DNA of 61,923 nucleotides from Bacteroidetes bacterium GWF2_40_14 (GTDB lineage Bacteria; Bacteroidota; Bacteroidia; Bacteroidales; UBA932). Shown here in pieces: positions 53,528-61,923 of the stretch (the stretch's first letter is position 1; each line of letters starts with the position of its first letter). The stretch spans positions 1-61,923 of the forward strand of contig MEOK01000029.1 in NCBI GenBank assembly GCA_001769195.1, in the 5' to 3' direction. The notes under the pieces were generated by a model. It did not search any database. It saw only the letters and a program-made list of their open reading frames with translations, and was not told where the DNA came from. Made by a program: the position numbers and the translations under genes.

Positions 53528-54280
53528 ATGAAATTAAAAGATAAAGTAGCAGTTGTTACCGGCGGAGCCAGGGATCTGGGACGTGCAATCTCCGTCAAAC
53601 TTGCTTCAGAAGGGGCTAATGTTGTTCTAAACTATTTTGACAATAAAGAAGATGCAGATATCACACTTGAACTGATAACCAATGCCGGAGGTAAGGCTGT
53701 TGCAGTGCAGGGCGATATGACAAAAGCTGCAGATGTCAAAAAATTGTTTGATGAGTCAAAAAAGGCCTTTGGTCCTACTGTAGATATCCTTGTGAATGTT
53801 GTAGGAGGGCTTGTGGGTCGTAAAGCAATAACAGAACAGGATGAGGCTTGGTACGACTTTTTGATGGATGTAAACATGCGTAGTGTTTTTCTGTGCACAA
53901 AAGAGGCCGTCCCTGCAATGGCCAACGGAGGCTCAATTATAAACTTCTCCTCACAGGCAGCAAGAGATGGTGGAGGACCGGGAGCATCAATGTATGCAAC
54001 AGCTAAGGCGGCTGTAATGTGTCACACCCGTGCCATGGCAAAGGAGCTGGGGCCTCTTGGAATAAGGGTCAATGCTCTTGCCCCTGGAATGATAGCAACA
54101 TCTTTCCACGACAGGTTTACAAATCCTGCAGCCCGAGAAAACCTGGAAAAAACAGTTCCTCTGCGTCGTCAGGGAGCTGCAACCGACATTGCTGATCTTG
54201 TATGTTACCTTGCAAGTGACGAATCGGCGTACATAACGGGCACCAATATCGACATTAACGGTGGAGCCTGGTTTTCTTAA
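53528..54280 (+). CDS. SDR oxidoreductase, probable DEH reductase
   Basis: 250 residues. VAVVTGGARDLGRAISVKLAS, the Ser in IINFSSQAARDGG, YATAKAAV (YxxxK) and INGGAWFS at the C terminus are typical of SDRs. Its place after kdgF suggests it reduces DEH to KDG, the alginate-specific step. A second SDR (47963) follows kduI, so the operon holds two routes to KDG. The substrate is inferred from context only. Confidence 0.8.
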   Translation: MKLKDKVAVVTGGARDLGRAISVKLASEGANVVLNYFDNKEDADITLELITNAGGKAVAVQGDMTKAADVKKLFDESKKAFGPTVDILVNVVGGLVGRKAITEQDEAWYDFLMDVNMRSVFLCTKEAVPAMANGGSIINFSSQAARDGGGPGASMYATAKAAVMCHTRAMAKELGPLGIRVNALAPGMIATSFHDRFTNPAARENLEKTVPLRRQGAATDIADLVCYLASDESAYITGTNIDINGGAWFS

Positions 54281-54311
54281 ATGATATAACAAATACTTAA
54301 TCAATATTCAT

Positions 54312-57300
54312 ATGAAAAATAAAAAACTAATTAAAGTAGTGACCATATTGTTAAGCACTATGTTGCTTTTCAATCTGAACCTGTTCGCCCAGAATATAGG
54401 CGTTTCCGGAACAGTTACAGCAGAAAACGGTGATCCTCTAACCGGTGTCTCTGTTGTTGTAAAGGGTACTTCCAATGGTGTAGTTACCGACCTTATTGGT
54501 AACTATTCGCTAAAAAATGTTCCCACCAACGGAACACTGGTCTTCACATATATTGGCTTTGTTTCCAGAGAAGTAGCAATCAATTCCCAGAAAACAATCA
54601 ATATAGTGTTAAAGGAGGATGTCCTGTTGCTTGATGAACTTGTTGTAGTTGGATATGGTGTGCAAAAAAAATCACACCTCACAGGGTCAATAGCAAAGGT
54701 AAATACCTCTGGTATGGGAGATGTTCCTGTATCACGCCTCGACCAGGCACTTCAAGGCAAGGTTGCCGGTTTGAATGTTCAAAACACATCATCCGAGGCA
54801 GGTGTTGCTCCAACTATCAGAATCCGCGGTATGGGCTCTATCAGCGCAAGCACCTCTCCTCTCATAGTTGTGGACGGTTATCCAATTTCAGGAGGTCTTG
54901 AAATGGTTAACTCTTCCGATGTAGAGTCTATAGAGATTCTTAAAGATGCTGCTTCTGCTGCTATCTACGGTTCCCGTGCAGCGAGTGGTGTAATACTTAT
55001 AACCACAAAAAGCGGAGCTGCAGACAAACCTTCATACAATATCAAATTCAGCACCGGTATAAAGCAAACTTATAAAAGGGTTGACCGCTATTCCACTCAG
55101 GAGTACACCGACCTAAGACGTTCTCAAAAGGTTGCTTATGATGCTTATATGGCATCAATTGCAAGTTCATCAAAGCTGAACATCAATAACGACCTGGCTG
55201 CCTATTCAGTTGGTGAAAAATTCGGATTCAGGGACTGGCAGAGTCTGGGTCTTCAGACCGCAACCATTTCCAACATACAGGCTAACGTGTCTGACGGGAA
55301 TGAAAAATATAAATACTATCTGTCCGGTAATTACGACTTTGACGAGGGTATTATGATAAACAGTCAGTACAATAAGTTTAACATGCGCGCCAAGATAGAT
55401 GCCAAGCTATCAAAATATATTGAAGTTGGTATTTCACTTACTCCTCAATATACAAAGAGACAACGTCCTTCAAATTCATCGGGAGGCTGGTATAATAATC
55501 TGATACGTACCGGTGACTGGATGCCTGTTTACCATACTCCGGAAAGTATAGCTTTCATCACGGGGCAAAAACCTACGTTTGCAAAGAAAGCAGGCGACTA
55601 TGCTATGGGTGCCGATTTCTCCGGTTTGAACTATACTTTGTTGGACGGGACTGTTGTGACCAACGCAACTCCTTGGAATACATCTGACAACAGCCCAATC
55701 AATATTGCAGATAAAACTACATTTATAGAAGAGAACTATAGCTTGAACACAAATTCATACGTAAATATCAATTTTACGAAAGACCTTACATTCAGAACAT
55801 CCAACGGTTTCTATATGGCATATATGGGTCAGGACTACTTTATAAAATCAGATGGTCTTAAGCCTGGTGACCTGGCTAACGGTACGTACAGAAATGATTT
55901 GCTGATAGACCTTTTGTCGGAAAATACCCTGACATATAACAAGAACCTGGGAAAACACAGCTTCAACCTGCTTGCCGGCTTTACTTCGAACCTCACAAAA
56001 CACAGGACTGCTGCCATTGCCGGAACATTTGGCAATGATTATGTCTCCACTTTCAATGCTGCAACAGCAATTACGCAAAAGGATGCCAACGGGAACATTC
56101 TAACCCAGACATTCAGTGAGAGCATTGCAATGGTATCTTACCTGGCACGTATCAATTACAGCTATGCCGACAAATATCTGTTGTCTGCTAGCTGGCGTGC
56201 AGACGGAAGCTCAAAGTTCGGTCCTAATAACAGATACGGATATTTCCCTTCTGTTTCTGTTGGCTGGAGAATTACCGAGGAGGGATTCATGAAAAACATT
56301 ATATGGATAGATCGTCTGAAACTTCGTGGAAGTTATGGTGTTACAGGAAACAATAATATTGCCAACTATGCAGCTTACAATACTTTAAGTTTGGTAAACT
56401 ATCCTTTGGGCACAGGTACTGGTACAGTAACTCCGGGATTTATAAATACAAATCCTACCCTTGGTAACCGTTCTCTCACATGGGAACAGACAAATGAAAT
56501 CAACGCCGGTCTCGATTTTTCGTTCTTTGACGGCAGGCTGAATGGTACCGTAGACTACTATAATTCAGAGACCAAAGCTCTTCTTTTGCAACAGGATATA
56601 CCATCTATTACAGGGTCTCTGAATTACTGGAACAATATTGGGAAGGTTCGCAATCAAGGTATTGAAATAGAAGTAGATACATACAATATCAGAAAAAAAG
56701 ACTTCACATGGCAGACAGCTTTCAATATTGCCGCAAACAGAAATAAATTGTTGAGCCTTGGAGGAACTCAGACCTTCAACCTTCAGCTTGGTGAAAGAAA
56801 TGAAGGTTATGCAGCCATAGTTGGTCAGCCAGCAATTCAGTACTATCAGTTTAAAGTGCTGGGTATATACAAGACTCAGGCAGACGCTGTTGCATCAGGC
56901 ATTTCCGGTGCAGCCGGCGGTTCATTGCAGGTATGGGATAATGGGGACAAGATTCTTGACCAGAATGACAGGGTTGTGTCCGGATCTCCTTTCCCTGATT
57001 TCACTTGGGGTATTACTAATAATTTCAAATACAAGAGTTTTGACCTTTCCTTCCTGATTCAGGGTTCTCAAGGTGGCAAGATTATGAACGGCGATATCAA
57101 CTATGTGGAAACCCGCAGATATGTGAAGAAATATAATTATGCAAGCGCTTGGTTGTGCGATGGTGTACAGGGTGACGGAGTTACTCCTGTAAGCAGTGGT
57201 GGTATTAACTGGATGTGGACCGACTATGTTCTGGAAGATGCATCTTATGCAGCTCTTCGCGAGGTAACTTTTGGTTTCACTCTAAAATCTAAGTATGCTA

Positions 57301-57503
57301 AAAAGATTGGCATGAAATCATTAAGAGCTTATATTTCCGGACAGAACCTGTTCTTCCTTACAGCAAAAGGTTTGAGGCTTGTTAATCCTGAAGCTCGTAC
57401 AAAACCTACAAATGCCTATAATTCACCTCTTGTAGATGGTTACTCACGCGGAGGTTTCCCTCTCCAGAGAACCATTTCATTTGGACTTAATGTTTCATTA
57501 TAA
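54312..57503 (+). CDS. susC: SusC-like TonB-dependent outer-membrane transporter
   Basis: 1063 residues. Signal peptide to about 27 (LFNLNLFAQ), then a carboxypeptidase-D-like domain (ISVSGTVTAENGDPLTGVSVVVKG-type start at GVSGTVTAENGDP), a TonB box region (LDELVVVGYGVQKK), a plug (RIRGMGSISASTSPLIVVDG) and a 22-strand barrel ending FGLNVSL. It imports oligosaccharides with SusD. It starts 31 bp after the SDR and 18 bp before susD. Confidence 0.95.
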   Translation: MKNKKLIKVVTILLSTMLLFNLNLFAQNIGVSGTVTAENGDPLTGVSVVVKGTSNGVVTDLIGNYSLKNVPTNGTLVFTYIGFVSREVAINSQKTINIVLKEDVLLLDELVVVGYGVQKKSHLTGSIAKVNTSGMGDVPVSRLDQALQGKVAGLNVQNTSSEAGVAPTIRIRGMGSISASTSPLIVVDGYPISGGLEMVNSSDVESIEILKDAASAAIYGSRAASGVILITTKSGAADKPSYNIKFSTGIKQTYKRVDRYSTQEYTDLRRSQKVAYDAYMASIASSSKLNINNDLAAYSVGEKFGFRDWQSLGLQTATISNIQANVSDGNEKYKYYLSGNYDFDEGIMINSQYNKFNMRAKIDAKLSKYIEVGISLTPQYTKRQRPSNSSGGWYNNLIRTGDWMPVYHTPESIAFITGQKPTFAKKAGDYAMGADFSGLNYTLLDGTVVTNATPWNTSDNSPINIADKTTFIEENYSLNTNSYVNINFTKDLTFRTSNGFYMAYMGQDYFIKSDGLKPGDLANGTYRNDLLIDLLSENTLTYNKNLGKHSFNLLAGFTSNLTKHRTAAIAGTFGNDYVSTFNAATAITQKDANGNILTQTFSESIAMVSYLARINYSYADKYLLSASWRADGSSKFGPNNRYGYFPSVSVGWRITEEGFMKNIIWIDRLKLRGSYGVTGNNNIANYAAYNTLSLVNYPLGTGTGTVTPGFINTNPTLGNRSLTWEQTNEINAGLDFSFFDGRLNGTVDYYNSETKALLLQQDIPSITGSLNYWNNIGKVRNQGIEIEVDTYNIRKKDFTWQTAFNIAANRNKLLSLGGTQTFNLQLGERNEGYAAIVGQPAIQYYQFKVLGIYKTQADAVASGISGAAGGSLQVWDNGDKILDQNDRVVSGSPFPDFTWGITNNFKYKSFDLSFLIQGSQGGKIMNGDINYVETRRYVKKYNYASAWLCDGVQGDGVTPVSSGGINWMWTDYVLEDASYAALREVTFGFTLKSKYAKKIGMKSLRAYISGQNLFFLTAKGLRLVNPEARTKPTNAYNSPLVDGYSRGGFPLQRTISFGLNVSL

Positions 57504-57521
57504 ACTTTACAATTGATGATT

Positions 57522-59066
57522 ATGAAAAATAATATATTTAAATTGCTTATATTAAGCATTATAGTATTAATGAACTCTTGCAAGCTGGATTATTTGCCAG
57601 AGTCTGCAATGAGTGAAGATGTCTACTATAAAAACACCAAGGAGATTGGAAGCGGCATAATTGCATGTTACAATGGTCTTATGGATGTTGTTAAGGAAGA
57701 GTGGCGCTTTAGCGAACTCCGTTCAGATAATGCTCATCTTGAATCAACATCATCATCTGATGCTAATAACGAGGAACTTCGCCGTCTTGACCATATGACC
57801 GCAACAGCTCAGGATAAGTTTATCAATGATTTTTGCTGGGTTCCAGCCTACAAGGTCATAGCCCGATGCAATACACTGCTTGCAGTTATTGACAATGTCA
57901 GTGATCCAGATACAAAAGCAAAATACAAATCAGAATTGCTTTTTATCCGTTCTATGATGTATTTCAACCTTACTCGTCTTTTTGGAGATGTGTGGCTGGT
58001 TACAGAGCCTATTACCGGAGAAGATGCATTAAAATTGACTAAAAGCTCAGTGGATGTAATTTACGCCAAAATCATTGAAGATCTGGAAATTGCAGCATCA
58101 CCAGCAGGAAAATTACCTTATCCTACATTTACAACTACTTCAGGAGTTACTAAACAACCAACAGCTGAAATCGGTCGTGCTACAATTTATGCAGCAAAGG
58201 CTCTTCTTGCAAAGGTATACCTTACTCGTAAGAACTATGCCAGTGCAAAGGCCAACCTTATGCCGATTGTCCAGGATTACGGAACAGCAGGCTTAATTGC
58301 ATATAACCTCGTTTTTGCAACAAGCAACGAGATGAACAAAGAGATCATTTTTGCAGTGAGATTTAAGGCAGGTGGTCTGGGAATCGGTTCACCTTTCGTA
58401 AATTATTTCGCGGCACGTAACTCATCCGCCACAATAGTTGTAGGTAATGGCATGGGCTACAACACACCTACAGAAGGTATTACCGAAAAACTGGGTAATG
58501 TTACAACATGGAGCTATACTTCTGGAGGAACTCCTATTGACCCTATTTCTACTGTCCGCAATCTTACAGATAAACGAAACGCAGTTTCTGTATCATTTTT
58601 CAACAACAAGGTGTGGTGGACTGCAAAATATTGGGAGTCGCCAACAGCCGTGCTCATTCTGAATGATGCAGAGACAGACTGGCCGGTTATTCGTTATGCC
58701 GATGTTCTTTTAATGTATGCAGAAGTGCTTAACGACGGAACTGACAATGACCAGAGTTCTGCAAGAACTTACGTTAATGCAATCCGCACACGTGCCGGTC
58801 TTCCTAATCTTGATGTTGCAGCAACCAGCAGCAAGGCAACAATGCATACAGCAATTCTTGATGAGCGACGTCTGGAGCTTGCTTTTGAAAACCAAAGGTT
58901 CTACGACATGTTACGCGAAGGCAGTCAATATGTTGTAAGCACATTGAATACACAGTTCGCAAATGAGAACTTCTATAAGAGCTATACTCAGGGAAGAGCT
59001 CCGCAGCCAATGACTGCAGCCAACCTTTTGTTACCTATACCACTTAACATGACCAAGCTATATTAA
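57522..59066 (+). CDS. susD: SusD-like substrate-binding lipoprotein
   Basis: I choose the ATG at 57522; it gives an SPII signal ILSIIVLMNSC and 514 residues. The RagB/SusD pattern is clear: EMKxx-type helices (VYYKNTKEIGSGIIACYNGLM), WPVIRYADVLLMYAEVLND, RTRAGLPNLD and LDERRLELAFENQRFYDMLR. It binds glycans on the surface and closes the SusC barrel. The stop and the next ATG overlap as TAATG. Confidence 0.95.
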   Translation: MKNNIFKLLILSIIVLMNSCKLDYLPESAMSEDVYYKNTKEIGSGIIACYNGLMDVVKEEWRFSELRSDNAHLESTSSSDANNEELRRLDHMTATAQDKFINDFCWVPAYKVIARCNTLLAVIDNVSDPDTKAKYKSELLFIRSMMYFNLTRLFGDVWLVTEPITGEDALKLTKSSVDVIYAKIIEDLEIAASPAGKLPYPTFTTTSGVTKQPTAEIGRATIYAAKALLAKVYLTRKNYASAKANLMPIVQDYGTAGLIAYNLVFATSNEMNKEIIFAVRFKAGGLGIGSPFVNYFAARNSSATIVVGNGMGYNTPTEGITEKLGNVTTWSYTSGGTPIDPISTVRNLTDKRNAVSVSFFNNKVWWTAKYWESPTAVLILNDAETDWPVIRYADVLLMYAEVLNDGTDNDQSSARTYVNAIRTRAGLPNLDVAATSSKATMHTAILDERRLELAFENQRFYDMLREGSQYVVSTLNTQFANENFYKSYTQGRAPQPMTAANLLLPIPLNMTKLY

Positions 59067-60280
59067 TGAAGAGACATGCAAAAAGGTTATTATTCGTGGT
59101 CATTTCAATGGTATTGCTCCACTTGAGCCTCTCTGCTCAGAATACCATTTCTTGGAATGACCAACGGATAGTAAATTTAAAAAATGCATATGTAAATATG
59201 GATGCAAGGGTTGTTCCCTTTGTCAACTCAATTATTGAGTCTTCTGAAAAGTATTTTGAAAGCAGACCATTCAATATAGTGACCGACAAGAAAAAAATTG
59301 CACCCAGCAAAGACCCACGTGATTATATGAGTCTTTCCAGATATTGGTGGCCCGACCCTGAAAAAAGGGACGGGTTGCCATATATCCGTTTTGACGGCAA
59401 GTCAAACCCGGAACTCGAAGAGTATGATTACCGGAAGATTACAGAATTGGAAACTGCCGTAACAACATTGGGAATGCTCTATTACATAACAGGAAAGGAG
59501 AGGTATGCAAAACGCACATCGGAAATCCTGAAGGAGTGGTTCCTTGACCCTGTTAAAGGAATGAACCCCAATATGGTATATGCTCAATATGTGCCAGGCA
59601 TGACAATTCTGAGAGGGACAGGTATCCTTGATGCACGGTCAATAATGTATGCCCTTAACGGAGCAAAATTGATTGAGGGCAGCAGATACTGGTGTGCAAA
59701 AGACAAAAATGATTTGCAGGATTGGGTGAAAGCATTTCTATACTGGATACAGAACAGCACCCAGGGTCAACTTGAGATGAAGGCAGACAACAACCATGGG
59801 TTGTGGTATGACATTATAAGAATGGGGCTCTCCTATTATATCGATGACATTTCACAACTAAGGAGTGTATTGGAAAATTCACTTTATAAACGTCTGGATT
59901 CTCAACAAGATAAGAACGGCAGCTTTCCGGAGGAGTTGGCGCGCACCTTAGGGTTGAGTTATTCCACATTTGTTCTGGATGCATTTTACGAAGCTAACGA
60001 GATTGCTATGAAGATTGGGACAGATATGTGGAAGCACACAACTCCCAATGGACGTTCAATATCCCGCGGAGTGGAGTTTGTATATCCATATTATCTGGAA
60101 CCACAGAAATGGCCATATCAGCAAATATCTCCTTTTGAAACCAGCAGAGGCTCAATGGCACTCTATATTGCTGGATTGCAGCTGAATAAAAAGGAGTATA
60201 TAGAGGCAGCAAGAAAGATAGGGTATACAACTAAACCAAATTTTAAAAGCCTGCTTTACTTCGACATAAATAATAAGTAA
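59066..60280 (+). CDS. Alginate_lyase-superfamily enzyme, PL38-like, copy 1
   Basis: 404 residues with a Sec signal ending SLSAQ. Matches the alpha/alpha-barrel Alginate_lyase superfamily (PF05426; PL5/PL38 type). KKIAPSKDPRDYMSL, YWWPDP (93-98), FDGKSNPELEEYDYRKI, and DNNHGLWYD with N242/N243/H244 are the conserved parts; the NNHG motif holds the likely catalytic pair. It is in the periplasm. It shares about half its residues with the next gene, so they are tandem paralogues. PL38 enzymes act on mannuronate- or glucuronate-rich chains; the substrate is not certain. Confidence 0.82.
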   Translation: MKRHAKRLLFVVISMVLLHLSLSAQNTISWNDQRIVNLKNAYVNMDARVVPFVNSIIESSEKYFESRPFNIVTDKKKIAPSKDPRDYMSLSRYWWPDPEKRDGLPYIRFDGKSNPELEEYDYRKITELETAVTTLGMLYYITGKERYAKRTSEILKEWFLDPVKGMNPNMVYAQYVPGMTILRGTGILDARSIMYALNGAKLIEGSRYWCAKDKNDLQDWVKAFLYWIQNSTQGQLEMKADNNHGLWYDIIRMGLSYYIDDISQLRSVLENSLYKRLDSQQDKNGSFPEELARTLGLSYSTFVLDAFYEANEIAMKIGTDMWKHTTPNGRSISRGVEFVYPYYLEPQKWPYQQISPFETSRGSMALYIAGLQLNKKEYIEAARKIGYTTKPNFKSLLYFDINNK

Positions 60281-60308
60281 CAGATCATTATATAACAAAT
60301 ATCACAAT

Positions 60309-61562
60309 ATGAAGCAATTAAAAATATTCTGGATATTCCTGTTTTCTGCTCTTCTTCTAAACAGCTGTTCAAGTAAAGTTGAAATCATATCAATTTTATA
60401 TGACGACGCATTGTTGAAATCGGCCAAAGAGGCTATTGCAGCAAATGATAGCGCAATAATGCCAAAATTTACTGATTTCCGTCAATATACCGACTCTGTG
60501 TTCATGAATATGGAACCACTGAGTGTTGTCAAGAATAAGAAACGGGTGGCCCCAAGCAAGGATCCGCGTGATTATATAACACTCTCTCCATACTGGTGGC
60601 CCGACTCGACTGCAGAAAATGGTGTTCCGTATATCCGCAGAGATGGTGAAAGAAACCCGGAAGTATATGAATATCTGGAGCGGGCAAACAGCACGACATT
60701 TGCCGAGGCTGTCCAATCCCTTGCAGTAATGTACTATCTGAGCGAAGAAGAGAAATATGCCGACAAGGCGGCCCAAATGTTAAGGGTATGGTTCCTCGAC
60801 ACAATAACCGGTATGAATCCCAACATGACCTACTCTCAGACCGTACCGGGAATGGTTGAGATTCGAGGTACAGGAATAATAGATGCCCGCAGAATAGCAG
60901 GTGCTCTTAATGCTGCAAAAATAATCGAAGGCTCAGCTGCGTGGACAGAGACAGATAAGGCTGAGTTGAAAGACTGGGCCAACTCATTCAGATACTGGCT
61001 TGAACATAGTGTTAACGGACTTAAGGAGGCCAAGGCAGCTAACAATCATGGTCTGTGGTACGAAGTAACCCATCAGGCGGTTGTGATGTACGGCGGCGAT
61101 TATGAATATTTACGTAAGATTATTGTTGAGAATCAGCTTCCTCGAATTGATATTCAGATGCAGCCCGACGGCTCATTGCCAATGGAACTTGCAAGAACGC
61201 TGGGATTGCATTATTCTTCATTCGCATTGGAGGCTCTTAACATTTCTGACAATATTGCCGGAAAAGTCGGGTTGAACCTTTGGGAATACAAGGCACAGAA
61301 TGGTCGCAGCATGCTCCTCGGTCTTGAATACCTCAAACCCTACTGGACAGAACCACAAACCTGGCCACATATGCAGATCAAGCCGTTCAACCAGGATCGC
61401 GGAGCTTTACTCCTTTACTGTGCCGGCAAAAGGACAAACAACAAAGAGTATATCGAACTTGCCAAAAAGATAGGCTATAACCCTGATATAAGCGGAACAG
61501 AGAATACAGACGCACTACCAAGAATCAACTCTCTGCTTTACTACAAAATAAATATGAAATAA
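60309..61562 (+). CDS. Alginate_lyase-superfamily enzyme, PL38-like, copy 2, lipoprotein
   Basis: 417 residues with an SPII signal LFSALLLNSC (Cys20), so unlike copy 1 it is membrane-anchored. KKRVAPSKDPRDYITL, YWWPDS, RRDGERNPEVYEYLER and ANNHGLWYE (N245/N246/H247) repeat the motifs of copy 1. The N terminus is about 15 residues longer. Anchored and soluble paralogues may cut at different places, for example at the surface and in the periplasm. It ends the main operon; the terminator hairpin at 61868-61898 is 305 bp downstream. Confidence 0.82.
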   Translation: MKQLKIFWIFLFSALLLNSCSSKVEIISILYDDALLKSAKEAIAANDSAIMPKFTDFRQYTDSVFMNMEPLSVVKNKKRVAPSKDPRDYITLSPYWWPDSTAENGVPYIRRDGERNPEVYEYLERANSTTFAEAVQSLAVMYYLSEEEKYADKAAQMLRVWFLDTITGMNPNMTYSQTVPGMVEIRGTGIIDARRIAGALNAAKIIEGSAAWTETDKAELKDWANSFRYWLEHSVNGLKEAKAANNHGLWYEVTHQAVVMYGGDYEYLRKIIVENQLPRIDIQMQPDGSLPMELARTLGLHYSSFALEALNISDNIAGKVGLNLWEYKAQNGRSMLLGLEYLKPYWTEPQTWPHMQIKPFNQDRGALLLYCAGKRTNNKEYIELAKKIGYNPDISGTENTDALPRINSLLYYKINMK

Positions 61563-61584
61563 TTACTACGCTGACCTAAAGAAG

Positions 61585-61755
61585 GTATGTGTCGGCAAGA
61601 TTTGCCTCCACATGGTTTTTATATTCAGCTGCAAATCAGATATCTGCTAACTACTCTGCCTGAGTAGTCAGCAGATATTTGATTAGTAGGCAAATATGTA
61701 TTCTTCTCATTTCCAATGAACTGCTACTCCCTCTGGCAGAGACTCTGCCAGAGAA
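61585..61755 (+). repeat. Dispersed about 170-bp repeat, copy 3
   Basis: Shares GGTATGTGT, GGCAAGATTTGCCT, CAGCTGCA, GCTAACTACTCTGCC and CATTTCCAATGAACT with the copy at 35764, and ends in the palindrome CTCTGGCAGAGACTCTGCCA also found at 26781. The remaining DNA to the window end holds a terminator and no gene. Confidence 0.65.
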
Positions 61756-61867
61756 ACTTTAAAAACTTCCTTGAAGTTTTTCTAAAGTATCAGATTTCTA
61801 GGTCTATACAAAATATTTTCCATATCATTTTTGTAACCGTTCATTGAGCCCCGCCTTTATAGACAAA

Positions 61868-61898
61868 AAAAGAGATCTTCATATTGAGGATCTCTTTT
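61868..61898. terminator. Bidirectional terminator-like hairpin
   Basis: AAAAGAGATC (61868-61877) pairs with GATCTCTTTT (61889-61898), an A-tract/T-tract hairpin that would work in both directions. It probably separates the PUL from the next gene beyond the window. Confidence 0.7.
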
Positions 61899-61923
61899 AG
61901 ATTTGATTATACTCCAGTGGTTT

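Noticed and set aside
45785-61562. A chondroitin or hyaluronan utilisation locus
   Set aside because: PL6 includes chondroitinase B, and kduI/kduD occur in such loci, but PL17 residues match an oligoalginate lyase, and no sulfatase or GH88 is present.

Overview
The window reads as chromosomal DNA of a Bacteroidota bacterium, most likely Bacteroidales. Evidence: a SusC/SusD pair, a type III glutamine synthetase, DUF4296 and DUF6427 genes beside purD, SPII lipoproteins in the Bacteroidota style, weak Shine-Dalgarno sites, and -7 boxes of the TAnnTTTG type. No rRNA or CRISPR array was seen. One tRNA was found: tRNA-Cys(GCA), minus strand, about 13.08-13.15 kb.

Region 1 (1-13.07 kb) is an accessory island, all major genes on the minus strand. 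It starts with small cassettes separated by attC-like palindromes: a six-repeat protein, a GIY-YIG protein, and a metallo-beta-lactamase-fold hydrolase with a membrane protein. An 833-residue protein with a cold-shock-like N terminus and a zinc-ribbon tail follows. Next is a compact five-gene operon (11.5 to 6.85 kb): queC, a DUF6884 + GIY-YIG-like protein, a SIR2-like + nucleoside/nucleotide-kinase-like fusion, a nucleoside 2-deoxyribosyltransferase and a four-helix membrane protein. This is the best candidate here for an undescribed system. I infer a nucleobase/NAD-linked conflict or defence module. The stretch from the 833-residue gene to queC lies between two diverged direct repeats of about 290 bp. 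A 1.1-kb array of palindromic repeats separates the island from the tRNA.

Region 2 (13.1-23.8 kb) is a long minus-strand housekeeping operon: glnN, purM, an unusual exported glutamate-racemase-like lipoprotein, a DEDD exonuclease, an RlmI-like methyltransferase, free methionine-R-sulfoxide reductase, an M1 aminopeptidase and an EamA transporter. Region 3 (23.8-35.4 kb) holds a PBP4-type carboxypeptidase, an aminotransferase, purD/DUF6427, and a plus-strand run DUF4296-amidohydrolase-radical SAM-dtd-deoC-barrel protein-dipeptidase. Region 4 (35.4-40.65 kb) holds an S41 peptidase, a 6-bladed propeller lipoprotein, a BRO-type protein and an unknown gene, among several short palindromic repeats.

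Region 5 (40.65-61.56 kb) is a complete alginate-type polysaccharide utilisation locus. A GntR/FadR-type regulator sits between two divergent operons. The minus operon carries an esterase, a hexuronate-type MFS transporter, KDG kinase and KDPG aldolase. The plus operon carries PL6, kduI, kduD-like SDR, a two-domain PL6, PL17, kdgF, a second SDR, susC, susD and two PL38-like lyases. Both promoter regions carry the same 14-bp palindrome, ATTGGT-YR-ACCAAT, placed just after a -7-like box; it is a good candidate operator. Lyases cut the polymer, SusCD imports oligomers, PL17 yields monomers, KdgF/KduI/SDRs convert them to KDG, and kdgK/kdgA pass KDG to pyruvate and glyceraldehyde 3-phosphate.
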